Shown here: piece after piece, positions 26,480-35,038 of the stretch
How the letters are laid out: each line of letters opens with the position of its first letter
Position numbering within the stretch: position 1 is the first letter of the stretch
Assembly: GCA_040222455.1 (NCBI GenBank)
Contig: JAVKDD010000023.1
Coordinates: 15,660-79,659 of the forward strand
DNA: 64,000 nucleotides
From: RHLJ01 sp040222455
GTDB lineage: Bacteria; Bacteroidota; Rhodothermia; Balneolales; Balneolaceae
Direction: 5' to 3'
Made by a program: the position numbers and the translations under genes
Notes under the pieces: model-generated
Seen by the model: the letters and a program-made list of their open reading frames with translations, nothing else
Database searches by the model: none
Told to the model about the DNA's origin: nothing

Positions 26480-26650
26480 ATGTCTGAATCAACAATTAAA
26501 CAAAAAGTACTAGAAAGTATTGATAGACTTCCAGAAGATGTTAGTATGGAAGAGATAGTAGAGAGAATTCAATTTATCCAAAAAATTGAAATAGGATTAG
26601 AACAAGCAGAAAAAGGAGAATTGATAAGTCATGAAGAGGTTCTAAAAAAA
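26480..26650 (+). pseudogene. Truncated antitoxin-like fragment
   Basis: The first ~57 codons from ATG 26480 read as a RelB/ParD-like addiction-module antitoxin (SIDRLPEDVSMEEIVERIQF, then GLEQAEKGELISHEEVLKK). Homologues normally end a few residues later. Here the frame instead runs into the reverse complement of the DUF2200 gene and stops only at 26800, so residues after about 57 are antisense to another gene. No toxin follows. It looks like an antitoxin that lost its 3' end at a rearrangement junction near 26650. Confidence 0.5.
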
Positions 26651-26652
26651 AT

Positions 26653-27024
26653 TTACTCTTTTGGCACTCTTAAAATCTTTTCCATTTTCTTACCTCTTGC
26701 TAATTCATCAACCAATTTATCCAGGTATCGTGTCTGTTTGGTAAGCGGCGTCTCAATTTCTTCTATTCGGTATCCACAAATTACCCCAGTTATAAGATGA
26801 GCATTCGGGTTTATCTTTGCCTGCTCAAAAAAGGATTTGAAAGTCACCTTTTCTTCAATTAACTCGTTGATTTTCTTTAGATCAAATCCAGTTAACCATT
26901 CTATAACTTGGTGAAGCTCTTCTTTAGTTCTACCCTTTTTCTCAACTTTTGTAATGTAATGTGGATAGACCGATGAGAATTTCATAGTCGCTATTCGTTC
27001 ATCGTGTTCAGGTGTGGTTTTCAT
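26653..27024 (-). CDS. DUF2200 family protein
   Basis: A 123-residue cytosolic protein of the DUF2200 family, recognised from MKFSSVYPHYITKVEKKGRT, IEWLTGF and LITGVICGYRIEEIETP. Function unknown. Its 3' end abuts the antitoxin remnant, so the intact gene and the broken one meet tail to tail. Codon use looks like the neighbours. Confidence 0.75.
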   Translation of the reverse strand: MKTTPEHDERIATMKFSSVYPHYITKVEKKGRTKEELHQVIEWLTGFDLKKINELIEEKVTFKSFFEQAKINPNAHLITGVICGYRIEEIETPLTKQTRYLDKLVDELARGKKMEKILRVPKE

Positions 27025-27058
27025 AATTCAGAGTAAGTTAAGTTAGGGGTCTTTTACG

Positions 27059-28753
27059 CTAAATATCCCCATATAATTTAATAAATCGCTCTTCTGCTGC
27101 AGTTTCTCCAATCAAAATTAAATCGCTGTTTTCAGGCAAAGATATATTTGGATCTGGATTGATAAACTGTTCTCCTTCACTTGTATAAGCAATTACATTA
27201 CATCCAGTTTTTTGGCGTATATCTGATTCTATTATTGTTTTACCAATTAATTTTTTAGGGGTTTTTAAACTGAAAACATTTAGTCCTTCTGCAATCATAA
27301 TAATATCATTGTCTTCGTAAATATTATAAATAGCATTAGCTCCCATTGTAGCATACGACATCACAAAATCGGCGCCAGCGCGGTGTAACGAATTCACATT
27401 TCTTTCTACCGTAGATCTAGCAACGAGTTGGATATTGGGACGAAGATGCCTGCAATAAATAGTGAGGTAAATGTTAATATCATCTTGATTAGTACTAATA
27501 ATTACTGTGTGTGCAGTATCAATTCCAGCTTTTTTTAGTGTATTTAAATCATTAGCGTCGCCCAGTACAAAGTTTTCTTTATTTCTAATGCGATCAGGAT
27601 TCTTATCGATAATCTTAAACTTCATATTTCTTCTTTTCAGGTGATAAGCTACTGCTCTACCCACACGTCCTCCACCTATAATAATTACTGGCTCTTCGCT
27701 TAGCCCATAAATTCCAACCAATTCATCATATCTTCGAAGTTGATCAACCGATCCTGCCATCATTAACACGCTATGTCCACTAATTTTAGTGTCAGGATGA
27801 GATCCTAGAAAAGTGCCTCGTTCCCAAATACCAACAATATTAATACCTAACTTTTCTCTTAATTGAGTTTCTCGAAGAGTTTTTCCTACAAATGGAGTGT
27901 CAAAAGCTGTGGCTTCAGCAATAATTATATCTCCAAGCCTACCAATGGTATGTACTCTGGCATCTTGACCAAGAACACGTCGAGAAAGCGCTCTACCGAG
28001 CAAATTTCCCATATGAAGCACATTATCACATCCTGCCAGTTTCAATATATCAATAGAATCGTGAGAGTTTGCGGTAGCTACAATTTTAATTTGTTTATTG
28101 AATTCCCGAACCGTGTGTGCAACATTAGTATTAAACATATCTGACCCGGTAGTTACCACTAATGCTGCCTGATGAACTTGCAGTTTAACATACGTATCTG
28201 GGTCATCGGCTTCACCAAGCATTACTTTATAACCATCATCGTATAAATCTAATGCTTCCGTTAAATCCTGAACAAGTAATACATATTCTTTATGATATTG
28301 ACGGAGCTTTTCAATGAGTGCTTTTGTAATGGGATCAAAAGTAGTAATAACCACATGACCTTTTACTGTTGAAGGAAGTTCTCTTGGTGCTCGAGCTCGT
28401 GATTGAGCTTCCATCCAAGGGGCATAGAAAAACTCGATAAAAGTAAATGGAAGCATAATGAGAAGGACAAGCACGCCCGATCCAAGAACAATCATTGAAA
28501 AAAAGCGACCAAGATCAGAGGTGAAAGTGATATCACCAAAGCCTAAAGTACTCATGGTAACCAGAGTCCAGTAGAAGCCCGTCATCCAGCTATGTTTTTG
28601 ACCCTCCATTTGCATAATGAGGTGAAATAGAACACCATAAATTGCAATTAGAAAAACCAGAATACCTATAAACTTTAAAAGTTTAGCAATATTGGTTTTT
28701 GTACCCTTATTTGAAATAAAATAGGTTATCTGTGAGGAGAAAAACTTCATCAA
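27059..28753 (-). CDS. Potassium channel protein with two RCK (TrkA-N/TrkA-C) modules
   Basis: A 564-residue inner-membrane channel. Two membrane helices (about 25-47 and 80-108) flank a pore loop with the filter TMSTLGFGD. A first RCK module follows (about 128-330: HVVITTFDP, VLLVQD, GEADDPD), then a second Rossmann domain with a full nucleotide motif (VIIIGGGRVGRAVAYHL, about 353) and a TrkA-C domain near the C-terminus. The first module lacks a clean GxGxxG, so only the second may bind NAD. Monocistronic. Confidence 0.88.
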   Translation of the reverse strand: MMKFFSSQITYFISNKGTKTNIAKLLKFIGILVFLIAIYGVLFHLIMQMEGQKHSWMTGFYWTLVTMSTLGFGDITFTSDLGRFFSMIVLGSGVLVLLIMLPFTFIEFFYAPWMEAQSRARAPRELPSTVKGHVVITTFDPITKALIEKLRQYHKEYVLLVQDLTEALDLYDDGYKVMLGEADDPDTYVKLQVHQAALVVTTGSDMFNTNVAHTVREFNKQIKIVATANSHDSIDILKLAGCDNVLHMGNLLGRALSRRVLGQDARVHTIGRLGDIIIAEATAFDTPFVGKTLRETQLREKLGINIVGIWERGTFLGSHPDTKISGHSVLMMAGSVDQLRRYDELVGIYGLSEEPVIIIGGGRVGRAVAYHLKRRNMKFKIIDKNPDRIRNKENFVLGDANDLNTLKKAGIDTAHTVIISTNQDDINIYLTIYCRHLRPNIQLVARSTVERNVNSLHRAGADFVMSYATMGANAIYNIYEDNDIIMIAEGLNVFSLKTPKKLIGKTIIESDIRQKTGCNVIAYTSEGEQFINPDPNISLPENSDLILIGETAAEERFIKLYGDI

Positions 28754-28855
28754 AAGTATGAATTAAGGCTTAAAACACTATCGCCAAAAACAACGATAAT
28801 TCTTGGTATGGAGCAAACGTTATTTTGAAGATAATAAGTTCTCTATCAGATAATA

Positions 28856-29812
28856 TTATTGAATAGGAAAGATGATGTCCGTTATAATATCCTTTGGTTT
28901 AGTAGTCTTTGGATCGCTTATATAATGTTCAAAAGGATGAGATCCTTTTAGTGATTTGAATTCCTTTCCTCGATGCATGGTATAGAGTGTACTCCAGGCA
29001 TTTCCTAAGTGGTGATAACCACCAATATGGCGAAGAGTATATATTTTTGATGGCTTTATTTCGCCACTAAAAAAGCCATTCGGTAAAGAATCTGGAAAAG
29101 ATTCAACACCAATGCAAGCGGTATAATTTGCAGTTTGTTTAGCTATATCCCATTTGTGATAAATTGAGAAGGCTTCCTTTGTTGCAATATTGGCAAAATC
29201 ATCCGTTAATTTTTCAAGCTTTTCAAAATCAGTAGACATAGCCGCCCCTATTTCACTAATAGAGCAAGATGTTTTAACTCCAATGTATTTTACTCCCGAA
29301 AATTTTGATTCTCCTCTAAATTCTAATTTAGATTCTACTTCTCCCTTTTCTACTGAATCTTTAAGTAGATTTAGACCGCAATCATAATCTGATCCAATCA
29401 GGTTTATCATCATTTTTTTCATCCAAAACATAAAAAAGGGAAGAGAACTATCCATATTCCAGGTTACTTTTGTAGAATCGTTTTCTTTAGAAAGGGTGAA
29501 ATCAACATTAGCCTTAGACTTCCATGGTTTTAAGAATGTCAAATCCATAGAAAGAGAATCATTTTTAGTTTCTCTCGTTATTTTCATATTACCTTCTCCT
29601 GTTCTCTTACCTTTCCATTCGTAGTATTTTGCGTCATCGGCAATGGATAGAGAAACTTCTGGTTCCATAATTAACCAAGGTGACCAGGCGGGCCAATGAT
29701 TAAAATTGTTAATTTTCTCAAAGATTTTTTCTGGAGTTGAATTGATTGTGATAGAACGACTTACATGAATTTTTGGCATGGCTGGAAGGGAATAAAATTG
29801 GTTGGTTTTCAA
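28856..29812 (-). CDS. SRPBCC domain fused to GyrI-like effector-binding domain
   Basis: A 318-residue protein. Residues 15-155 form a START/SRPBCC polyketide-cyclase-like domain (ITINSTPEKIFEKINNFNHW, FTLSKENDSTKVTW). Residues about 165-318 match the GyrI/AraC effector-binding fold (VKYIGVKTSCSI, YTLRHIGGYHHLGNAWSTLY). No DNA-binding domain, so it is probably a ligand-binding or stress protein. Upstream Met choice (29812 or 12 codons in) is uncertain. Confidence 0.75.
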   Translation of the reverse strand: MKTNQFYSLPAMPKIHVSRSITINSTPEKIFEKINNFNHWPAWSPWLIMEPEVSLSIADDAKYYEWKGKRTGEGNMKITRETKNDSLSMDLTFLKPWKSKANVDFTLSKENDSTKVTWNMDSSLPFFMFWMKKMMINLIGSDYDCGLNLLKDSVEKGEVESKLEFRGESKFSGVKYIGVKTSCSISEIGAAMSTDFEKLEKLTDDFANIATKEAFSIYHKWDIAKQTANYTACIGVESFPDSLPNGFFSGEIKPSKIYTLRHIGGYHHLGNAWSTLYTMHRGKEFKSLKGSHPFEHYISDPKTTKPKDIITDIIFPIQ

Positions 29813-29918
29813 ATGAACTAAAAAGAAGGTAGAAAATCAAAAGTGAGAAGAATTAGTAATCGAATCTATATAGAATAAAAAAAATGAGTAAGTACTTTAG
29901 ATCAACAAATTGGGATAA

Positions 29919-31019
29919 GTGATTTTAAAAATTAGTCGATTTCGTACGTTTATAAGAAAGCATCAAAAATATACCCCAGTTGCATTCTTTATTTGTGGTT
30001 TCATTTGGGATTCTCTAACTCTTGGACGTATAGACCGTTTATACGATCGGGTTATTCTCACTACTTATCTGAGCTCATTAAGTATCTGCCTTTACCTGTA
30101 CAACCTGGTAGATGATGGTAAGTGGAAGGAAACAATTATTGAGAGGTTTGAAGATTATATGCCACTAGCGATACAATTTTTTTTAGGAGGATTGTGCAGC
30201 GCCTATGTGATTTACTTTTCAAGAAGTGTTTCTTTTTCAAAAACGGTATCCTTTTTTGTGATTTTGGTTGTTTTGCTTTTCGCAAATGAGCTGCTGAAAA
30301 AGAGAATTTCTAATAAATACCTACAGTTTAGCGCCTACTTTTTTGTGAACTTTACCTTCTTCACTTTTTTCATACCAGTACTAATTAAAGAAATGAATAC
30401 GCTAGTATTTATTCTCTCAGGAGCTATAAGTTTAATGAGTACGCTCGCTCTTATACTTTATATTTATAACTCAAGTCCATCTACACGAAAAGAAATTAGT
30501 AAAAGAAAAATGCTGGGATTGGTAGTGGGTATATATCTAATGATTAATACCTTTTATTATTTCAATCTTATACCGCCGGTACCCATTGCATTAGATACAG
30601 GATTAGTAGCCCATTCAGTTGAAAAAACAAAGAACGAATATAGAGTTACTTACGAACGGGCAGAGTGGTATAAATTCTGGAGGGAAAATAGGAGGAAGTT
30701 TGCTTACCAGCCTAAAAGCAGAGTGTATGTTTTTACCTCTATTTTTGCCCCGTCAAACTTAAATAAGAAGGTTGCACATCGCTGGAAATGGTTTAGCCCA
30801 CATACAAAACAATGGGAAGAAATTGATAATATCAACTTCGAAATTACCGGAGGCAGAGACGAAGGTTTTAGAGGGTATACCTATAAAAGCAATATGATGC
30901 CAGGTGAATGGAAAGTGGACGTAATTACAAAAGAGGGACTAGTTCTAGGAATTATTGACTTTGAAATTGAAAATGATTCACTATTACAGCCAGTAAAAAT
31001 GAACACCAAAACATTCTAA
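29919..31019 (+). CDS. Membrane protein with C-terminal DUF2914 domain
   Basis: A 366-residue protein starting at GTG. Residues 15-220 contain about seven hydrophobic helices. The C-terminal ~110 residues (KFAYQPKSRVYVFTSIFAP, RWKWFSPHTKQWE, GRDEGFRGYTYKSNMMPGEW) match DUF2914, a soluble beta domain likely outside the membrane. Function unknown. Monocistronic. Confidence 0.75.
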   Translation: MILKISRFRTFIRKHQKYTPVAFFICGFIWDSLTLGRIDRLYDRVILTTYLSSLSICLYLYNLVDDGKWKETIIERFEDYMPLAIQFFLGGLCSAYVIYFSRSVSFSKTVSFFVILVVLLFANELLKKRISNKYLQFSAYFFVNFTFFTFFIPVLIKEMNTLVFILSGAISLMSTLALILYIYNSSPSTRKEISKRKMLGLVVGIYLMINTFYYFNLIPPVPIALDTGLVAHSVEKTKNEYRVTYERAEWYKFWRENRRKFAYQPKSRVYVFTSIFAPSNLNKKVAHRWKWFSPHTKQWEEIDNINFEITGGRDEGFRGYTYKSNMMPGEWKVDVITKEGLVLGIIDFEIENDSLLQPVKMNTKTF

Positions 31020-31020
31020 C

Positions 31021-31236
31021 CTAACTTATTTTGTATTTAAACACCTCTTCTATAGAAACCTCAAATACAGTTGCGATTTTGAAAGCCACTTCTAGAGAAG
31101 GTGAGTATTTAGCTGCTTCAATGGCATTTATTGTTTGGCGAGTTACCCCAACGTTATCAGCGAGTTCCTGTTGAGTCATTTCGCCGTGATTAAACCGTAG
31201 CATTCTGATTTGATTTACAATAGTGCCGGTTTTCAT
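31021..31236 (-). CDS. XRE-family helix-turn-helix regulator
   Basis: A 71-residue single-domain repressor. HTH at MTQQELADNVGVTRQTINAI, then the YSPSLEVAFKIATVF helix and a C-terminus ending FKYK. I use the ATG at 31236, which follows the upstream membrane gene stop by 1 nt; longer versions would overlap that gene. This YozG-like regulator is commonly paired with a small DUF2178-type membrane protein, as here. Confidence 0.85.
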   Translation of the reverse strand: MKTGTIVNQIRMLRFNHGEMTQQELADNVGVTRQTINAIEAAKYSPSLEVAFKIATVFEVSIEEVFKYKIS

Positions 31237-31237
31237 T

Positions 31238-31696
31238 TCAATAATCCTTTCGGTAATAATATAATTGCGTACTTCTTCTAATAAGGCTTGAAAGCAATAA
31301 CAGAACAAATAATGCATGCAAAACGAAAGAAGGTTTTGATAGTATTGTGAACCACTCGTTCATTCCTGTTATAATTTTTGAAACAAGTACTTGAACAATC
31401 AGAATGGCGATTAATGAACTTAAGAAGTTGTATGCGTTCTTAAACCCCCGTGCCTCTATCATTAAGTCACGTTCATCTTTATCGACTCCTTTTTTATTTT
31501 CAGATGCATCTAAAAAGATTTCAATAATGAAAGCAATCCAGAATAGGTTAAAGAAAACTTTTACCGCTGTTGATGAATAATCTGGCACTCCTTCTGGCCA
31601 ACCAAATGCAATAAGGATATAAAAGACAAAGATTGAAAGGGTCATTCCCAAAGAAGACCAGGCATATAATTCTTGTTTAGACATAATATTCTCCAT
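31238..31696 (-). CDS. Four-helix membrane protein, DUF2178-like
   Basis: A 152-residue protein with four hydrophobic segments and the central soluble motif DKDERDLMIEARGFKNAY typical of DUF2178-like proteins. Function unknown; translationally linked to the XRE regulator (1-nt gap), which probably autoregulates the pair. Confidence 0.7.
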   Translation of the reverse strand: MENIMSKQELYAWSSLGMTLSIFVFYILIAFGWPEGVPDYSSTAVKVFFNLFWIAFIIEIFLDASENKKGVDKDERDLMIEARGFKNAYNFLSSLIAILIVQVLVSKIITGMNEWFTILSKPSFVLHALFVLLLLSSLIRRSTQLYYYRKDY

Positions 31697-31760
31697 TTGT
31701 TAAATGTCGAAGATTCTTTACGTGATGTAAAAAATATGTTACACTATTAAAGAATTTTTT

Positions 31761-32000
31761 TTAAGGACACCTTTTTCTTCGAAATTCCTTTTTAATCGGA
31801 TCAAGAATATGCTCAATGCCATTGGTTTTAACTTCATACATGGTTGACAAATATTGACCCAAATCTCCATTGGGAAAGCCTTCTCTACTAAACCACTCTA
31901 AATAATGAACCGGTAGATCAGTAATATACCATCCTTCATATTTCCCAAAAGGCATTCGGGATTGAACCATTTTTATTAAAAAAGTTGAATCGTAGATCAT
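31761..32000 (-). CDS. DUF3820 family protein
   Basis: A 79-residue protein with the DUF3820 signature MPFGKYEGWYITDLPVHYL, then EWFSREGFPNGDLGQ. Related sequences occur as a small domain in some exonucleases; stand-alone copies have no known role. Start may be at Met1, Met11 or Met16; Met16 begins the conserved block. Confidence 0.75.
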   Translation of the reverse strand: MIYDSTFLIKMVQSRMPFGKYEGWYITDLPVHYLEWFSREGFPNGDLGQYLSTMYEVKTNGIEHILDPIKKEFRRKRCP

Positions 32001-32076
32001 TGAAAAACTAAAAGGAAACTATTTAGTAAATTTGCAATCTAAGGTAGAGAAGTTCACAATTTATAAAATAGAAGAA

Positions 32077-32796
32077 ATGGAAAAAGATCAATTAAAGTCA
32101 TTTGGAATACTTGGTACATCTATCGCAACTGGCTTAATTTTGCTTGGTTATTTACTCGCAAGCGCAGCAATAGAATATAAAGAATATGAACGAACCGTAA
32201 CGGTAAAAGGACTTTCTGAACAAGAACATATTGCAGATATCGTAATTTGGCCGATTCAATTTACTGAAGCGAGTAATAGTCTCGAAAGTATATATGTGGC
32301 GTTAGAAAATAGTGGGTTAAAAATTCAATCCTTTTTAGAATCAAATGGGATTCCAGCTTCTGAGATTTCTTTTGCAATCCCTCAAGTGACCGATAAACTT
32401 GCTCAGCAGTATGGCGGAGGTGATAGATCAGAATATAGATATGTTGCTAATCAGACGGTTACTGTGTATTCAAAAGAAGTAGAGAAAGTTAGAAGCGTTA
32501 TGAACAAACTAGGAGAACTCGGTAAGCAAGGAGTTGCACTTTCTGGTCAGAGTTATCAATATCAAACAGAATATTTATTCACAAAACTGAATGAAATTAA
32601 ACCCGAGATGATAGAACAAGCTACAAAGGAAGCGCGTGGAGTAGCTGAAAAATTTGCAGAAGATTCAAATAGCAAGCTCGGTAAAATTAAAACGGCTTTA
32701 CAAGGTCAGTTTAGCATAAGCTCAAGAGATCAAAATAACCCACACATAAAGAATGTAAGAGTAGTTTCAACAATCGTATATTATCTGTCTGATTAA
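32077..32796 (+). CDS. SIMPL domain-containing membrane-anchored protein
   Basis: A 239-residue protein with an N-terminal membrane helix (FGILGTSIATGLILLGYLLA) and a periplasmic SIMPL (DUF541) domain: YERTVTVKGLSEQEHIADIV, YRYVANQTVTVYS, ATKEARGVAEKFAEDS. I prefer the ATG at 32077; an in-frame TTG at 32032 would add 15 residues. SIMPL proteins form periplasmic oligomers of uncertain role. Confidence 0.82.
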   Translation: MEKDQLKSFGILGTSIATGLILLGYLLASAAIEYKEYERTVTVKGLSEQEHIADIVIWPIQFTEASNSLESIYVALENSGLKIQSFLESNGIPASEISFAIPQVTDKLAQQYGGGDRSEYRYVANQTVTVYSKEVEKVRSVMNKLGELGKQGVALSGQSYQYQTEYLFTKLNEIKPEMIEQATKEARGVAEKFAEDSNSKLGKIKTALQGQFSISSRDQNNPHIKNVRVVSTIVYYLSD

Positions 32797-32822
32797 CTAT
32801 CTACAAAAAAAGGATAAACAAA

Positions 32823-33170
32823 ATGCCCATAGTAAAATTATTAAAAATAGCCCATGGACGAAGTGGTGATAAAGGGAATGGAAGCAATGTTGGTATCATA
32901 GCTCGTCATCCAGAAGTTTATCCCTTTTTAAAAGAAAATCTTACTTCAGAAAAAGTAAAGGAGCACATGAAACACGTGTGCAAAGGAACAGTGGAAAGAT
33001 ATGAGCTCCCAAATATTGGCGCACTAAATTTTATTCTATATGAAAGTCTTGGTGGAGGTGGAACCGTTTCCTTAAAGCTTGATGCACAAGGGAAAACTCA
33101 CGCCTCACAAGTATTAAGAATGGATATCGATGTTCCAGAAAAGTTGTTGGAGTTAGTAGAGGCTAATTAA
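32823..33170 (+). CDS. AtuA C-terminal-like protein
   Basis: A 115-residue protein matching the AtuA-related C-terminal domain: LKIAHGRSGDKGNGSNVGII, then YELPNIGALNFILYESLGGG and a lysine-linked end. In AtuA (acyclic terpene catabolism) it is fused to a larger domain; here it stands alone, as is common in Bacteroidota. Role unknown. It overlaps the convergent DUF4287 gene by 4 nt. Confidence 0.75.
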   Translation: MPIVKLLKIAHGRSGDKGNGSNVGIIARHPEVYPFLKENLTSEKVKEHMKHVCKGTVERYELPNIGALNFILYESLGGGGTVSLKLDAQGKTHASQVLRMDIDVPEKLLELVEAN

Positions 33171-33700
33171 CCCGCCTGTTCATAAGCGAGCTTTATCCAG
33201 CCTAACACATCATCGTCTACTCCGTTTTCTTCCGTAATTTGGATACGATTGGTGCACATAGTTCCAAAAGGACCAGAAGTTTCTAGTCTACCAGAAAGTT
33301 CGGCATTATCAAGTTTAAGCCCGAGATCTATTCTACTTTTTGTTGAAGGCTGAATTAAAGCAAATTGCCGTTTTCTTCGCAGACTTACCGCAGATTTTTT
33401 TGGAGAAACTTCCACATCATCACCAAGAGAAATTGCGGCATTAAGAAGAGTTTCATAAAAAGGTCTTAAGTGTTCTTTTCCTTTTGAATATTGAGCATCA
33501 ACAAGATCAACGGCATCGTGTGAACCTGCATCTGATTTCCTAGCTTTAAGTGCAACGAAATTTGCAAAACCATGAGTGAATGCATGTTCACTTTTAAGAA
33601 AAGTCATTATTTGACCATGTTTCTCAAAATTTTGTGCTTTTACAATTTTGATCCATTCAGTAAGAGATTTTCCCGTTTTTTCTTTTAACCCTTTTTCCAT
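33167..33700 (-). CDS. DUF4287/DUF5655 domain protein
   Basis: A 177-residue soluble protein. The N-terminus (EKTGKSLTEWIKIVKAQNF, HGFANFVALKAR) is DUF4287; the rest (YSKGKEHLRPFYETLLNA, VSLRRKRQFALIQPSTKSRI, LDLGLKL-like) is DUF5655, a predicted transport-like or nucleic-acid-associated domain of unknown function. Followed 13 nt upstream by the DUF2911 lipoprotein. Confidence 0.75.
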   Translation of the reverse strand: MEKGLKEKTGKSLTEWIKIVKAQNFEKHGQIMTFLKSEHAFTHGFANFVALKARKSDAGSHDAVDLVDAQYSKGKEHLRPFYETLLNAAISLGDDVEVSPKKSAVSLRRKRQFALIQPSTKSRIDLGLKLDNAELSGRLETSGPFGTMCTNRIQITEENGVDDDVLGWIKLAYEQAG

Positions 33701-33713
33701 AATTCAAATTGTT

Positions 33714-34292
33714 TTAACCGTTTTCATATAAACGAATTGGAATTTCAACTTTAACGTTACCCCAAGCCATCGACATAGTTGTAATGGAACGGTTTACATC
33801 AGAAAAGTCAATAGTAAAAGCTTCAACCGGGGTATCTAAGTTAATGACTGGAACCTCAAATCGAACATAGTCTCGATCTTCAGAATAAGTGAATGCACCC
33901 CATTGCCCTAAATCCTTATTTAATATTACCGTCCAAGTTTCTTTGTTTGGTATAGTAAATAGAGCATATGTACCAGATTCAATAACTTGTTCTTGCATTA
34001 AAACAGGTTTGGTAATAGTGATTTCAGTAGCCTCATTAGCTCCAGTTCGCCAAACTTCTCCATAAGGCTCCCATTCACCAAAAATATCTCTACCATTTCG
34101 ATAGGGTTGACCATAAACAACCTTTAGGTAAGTACCATCAAACTTTAAAGATGAAACTGCAATTGGACTTTTTCTATTACCATTTGGTAATTCTGAAGAA
34201 GTGCTGGTTTTGTTTTGCTCACATCCAATCCCCATCAATATAAATATAGAAAACAACAGGATGAAGGAATGCGTTTTAAAAATAAGCTTCAT
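33714..34292 (-). CDS. DUF2911 lipoprotein
   Basis: A 192-residue exported protein with a lipoprotein signal (FILMGIGC lipobox, Cys about 24). The body shows the DUF2911 motifs VVYGQPYRNGRDIFG, GEVWRTGANEATEI and GTYALFTIP. Function unknown. It is upstream of and probably cotranscribed with the DUF4287 gene. Confidence 0.8.
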   Translation of the reverse strand: MKLIFKTHSFILLFSIFILMGIGCEQNKTSTSSELPNGNRKSPIAVSSLKFDGTYLKVVYGQPYRNGRDIFGEWEPYGEVWRTGANEATEITITKPVLMQEQVIESGTYALFTIPNKETWTVILNKDLGQWGAFTYSEDRDYVRFEVPVINLDTPVEAFTIDFSDVNRSITTMSMAWGNVKVEIPIRLYENG

Positions 34293-34360
34293 ATCAAGGC
34301 TAAAGAAATATAAAATTAGGCTGTTAATATAAATGGCTTCGATGAATAACGGTAATAGAA

Positions 34361-35020
34361 TTAATTGTAAGCAGGAAGATATTTATAAATTGCCCAGAAA
34401 TGAGAAAAAGCTCCACCCAATACAAATAAATGCCAAAGCTCATGAAATCCAAAATTTGGTGGAAAAGGATCGGGTTTTTCTATTGCATAAATAATGGCGC
34501 CAATCGAATAGAATAATCCACCGGCTACAATCCAGAGTGAAAAACCTTTGGGTAATGACTCCCACATTTGAGGAAAAATTATAACTGCTACCCAGCCCAT
34601 CAATAAATAAAGAGCTGTTGAAAACCACCTTGGAGCATTTAACCAAAAAATCTTTTTAAAGACACCAGCCAAGGCAAATAGCCAGATTCCTAGTAGCATT
34701 CCAAGTCTCCATTTACCGTCAAGAACAATTACACATAATGGAGTATAACTTCCGGCGATGACCAAGTAAATCATTATATGATCAAGTAATCTATAAAACT
34801 CCTCGGTTTTAAAAGTCACGTTTATGGCATGATAAACCGCGCTAGAAAAGAACATTAAAAAAACGGTTACACCATATATCCAGAAAGAAATTTTATAGTT
34901 GAGTGGGCTTTCGGTGGCACTATTTAAAAGTAAGATCGTCCATACAATGGAAATGATAGCACCCACTAAATGGGAGTAGGTACTAAAAGGTTCGCGGACC
35001 GGGAAAATATATTTTCTCAA
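34361..35020 (-). CDS. Hemolysin III / PAQR-family membrane protein
   Basis: A 219-residue seven-helix membrane protein. Signature residues: EPFSTYSHLVGA near the N-terminus, SAVYHAINV, LLDHIMIYLVIAGSYTP, and HELWHLFVLGGAFSHF with two metal-binding His. Family members may be ceramidase-like hydrolases; haemolysis is a historic label. Confidence 0.88.
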   Translation of the reverse strand: MRKYIFPVREPFSTYSHLVGAIISIVWTILLLNSATESPLNYKISFWIYGVTVFLMFFSSAVYHAINVTFKTEEFYRLLDHIMIYLVIAGSYTPLCVIVLDGKWRLGMLLGIWLFALAGVFKKIFWLNAPRWFSTALYLLMGWVAVIIFPQMWESLPKGFSLWIVAGGLFYSIGAIIYAIEKPDPFPPNFGFHELWHLFVLGGAFSHFWAIYKYLPAYN

Positions 35021-35038
35021 GAGATATAATTATTGTGG

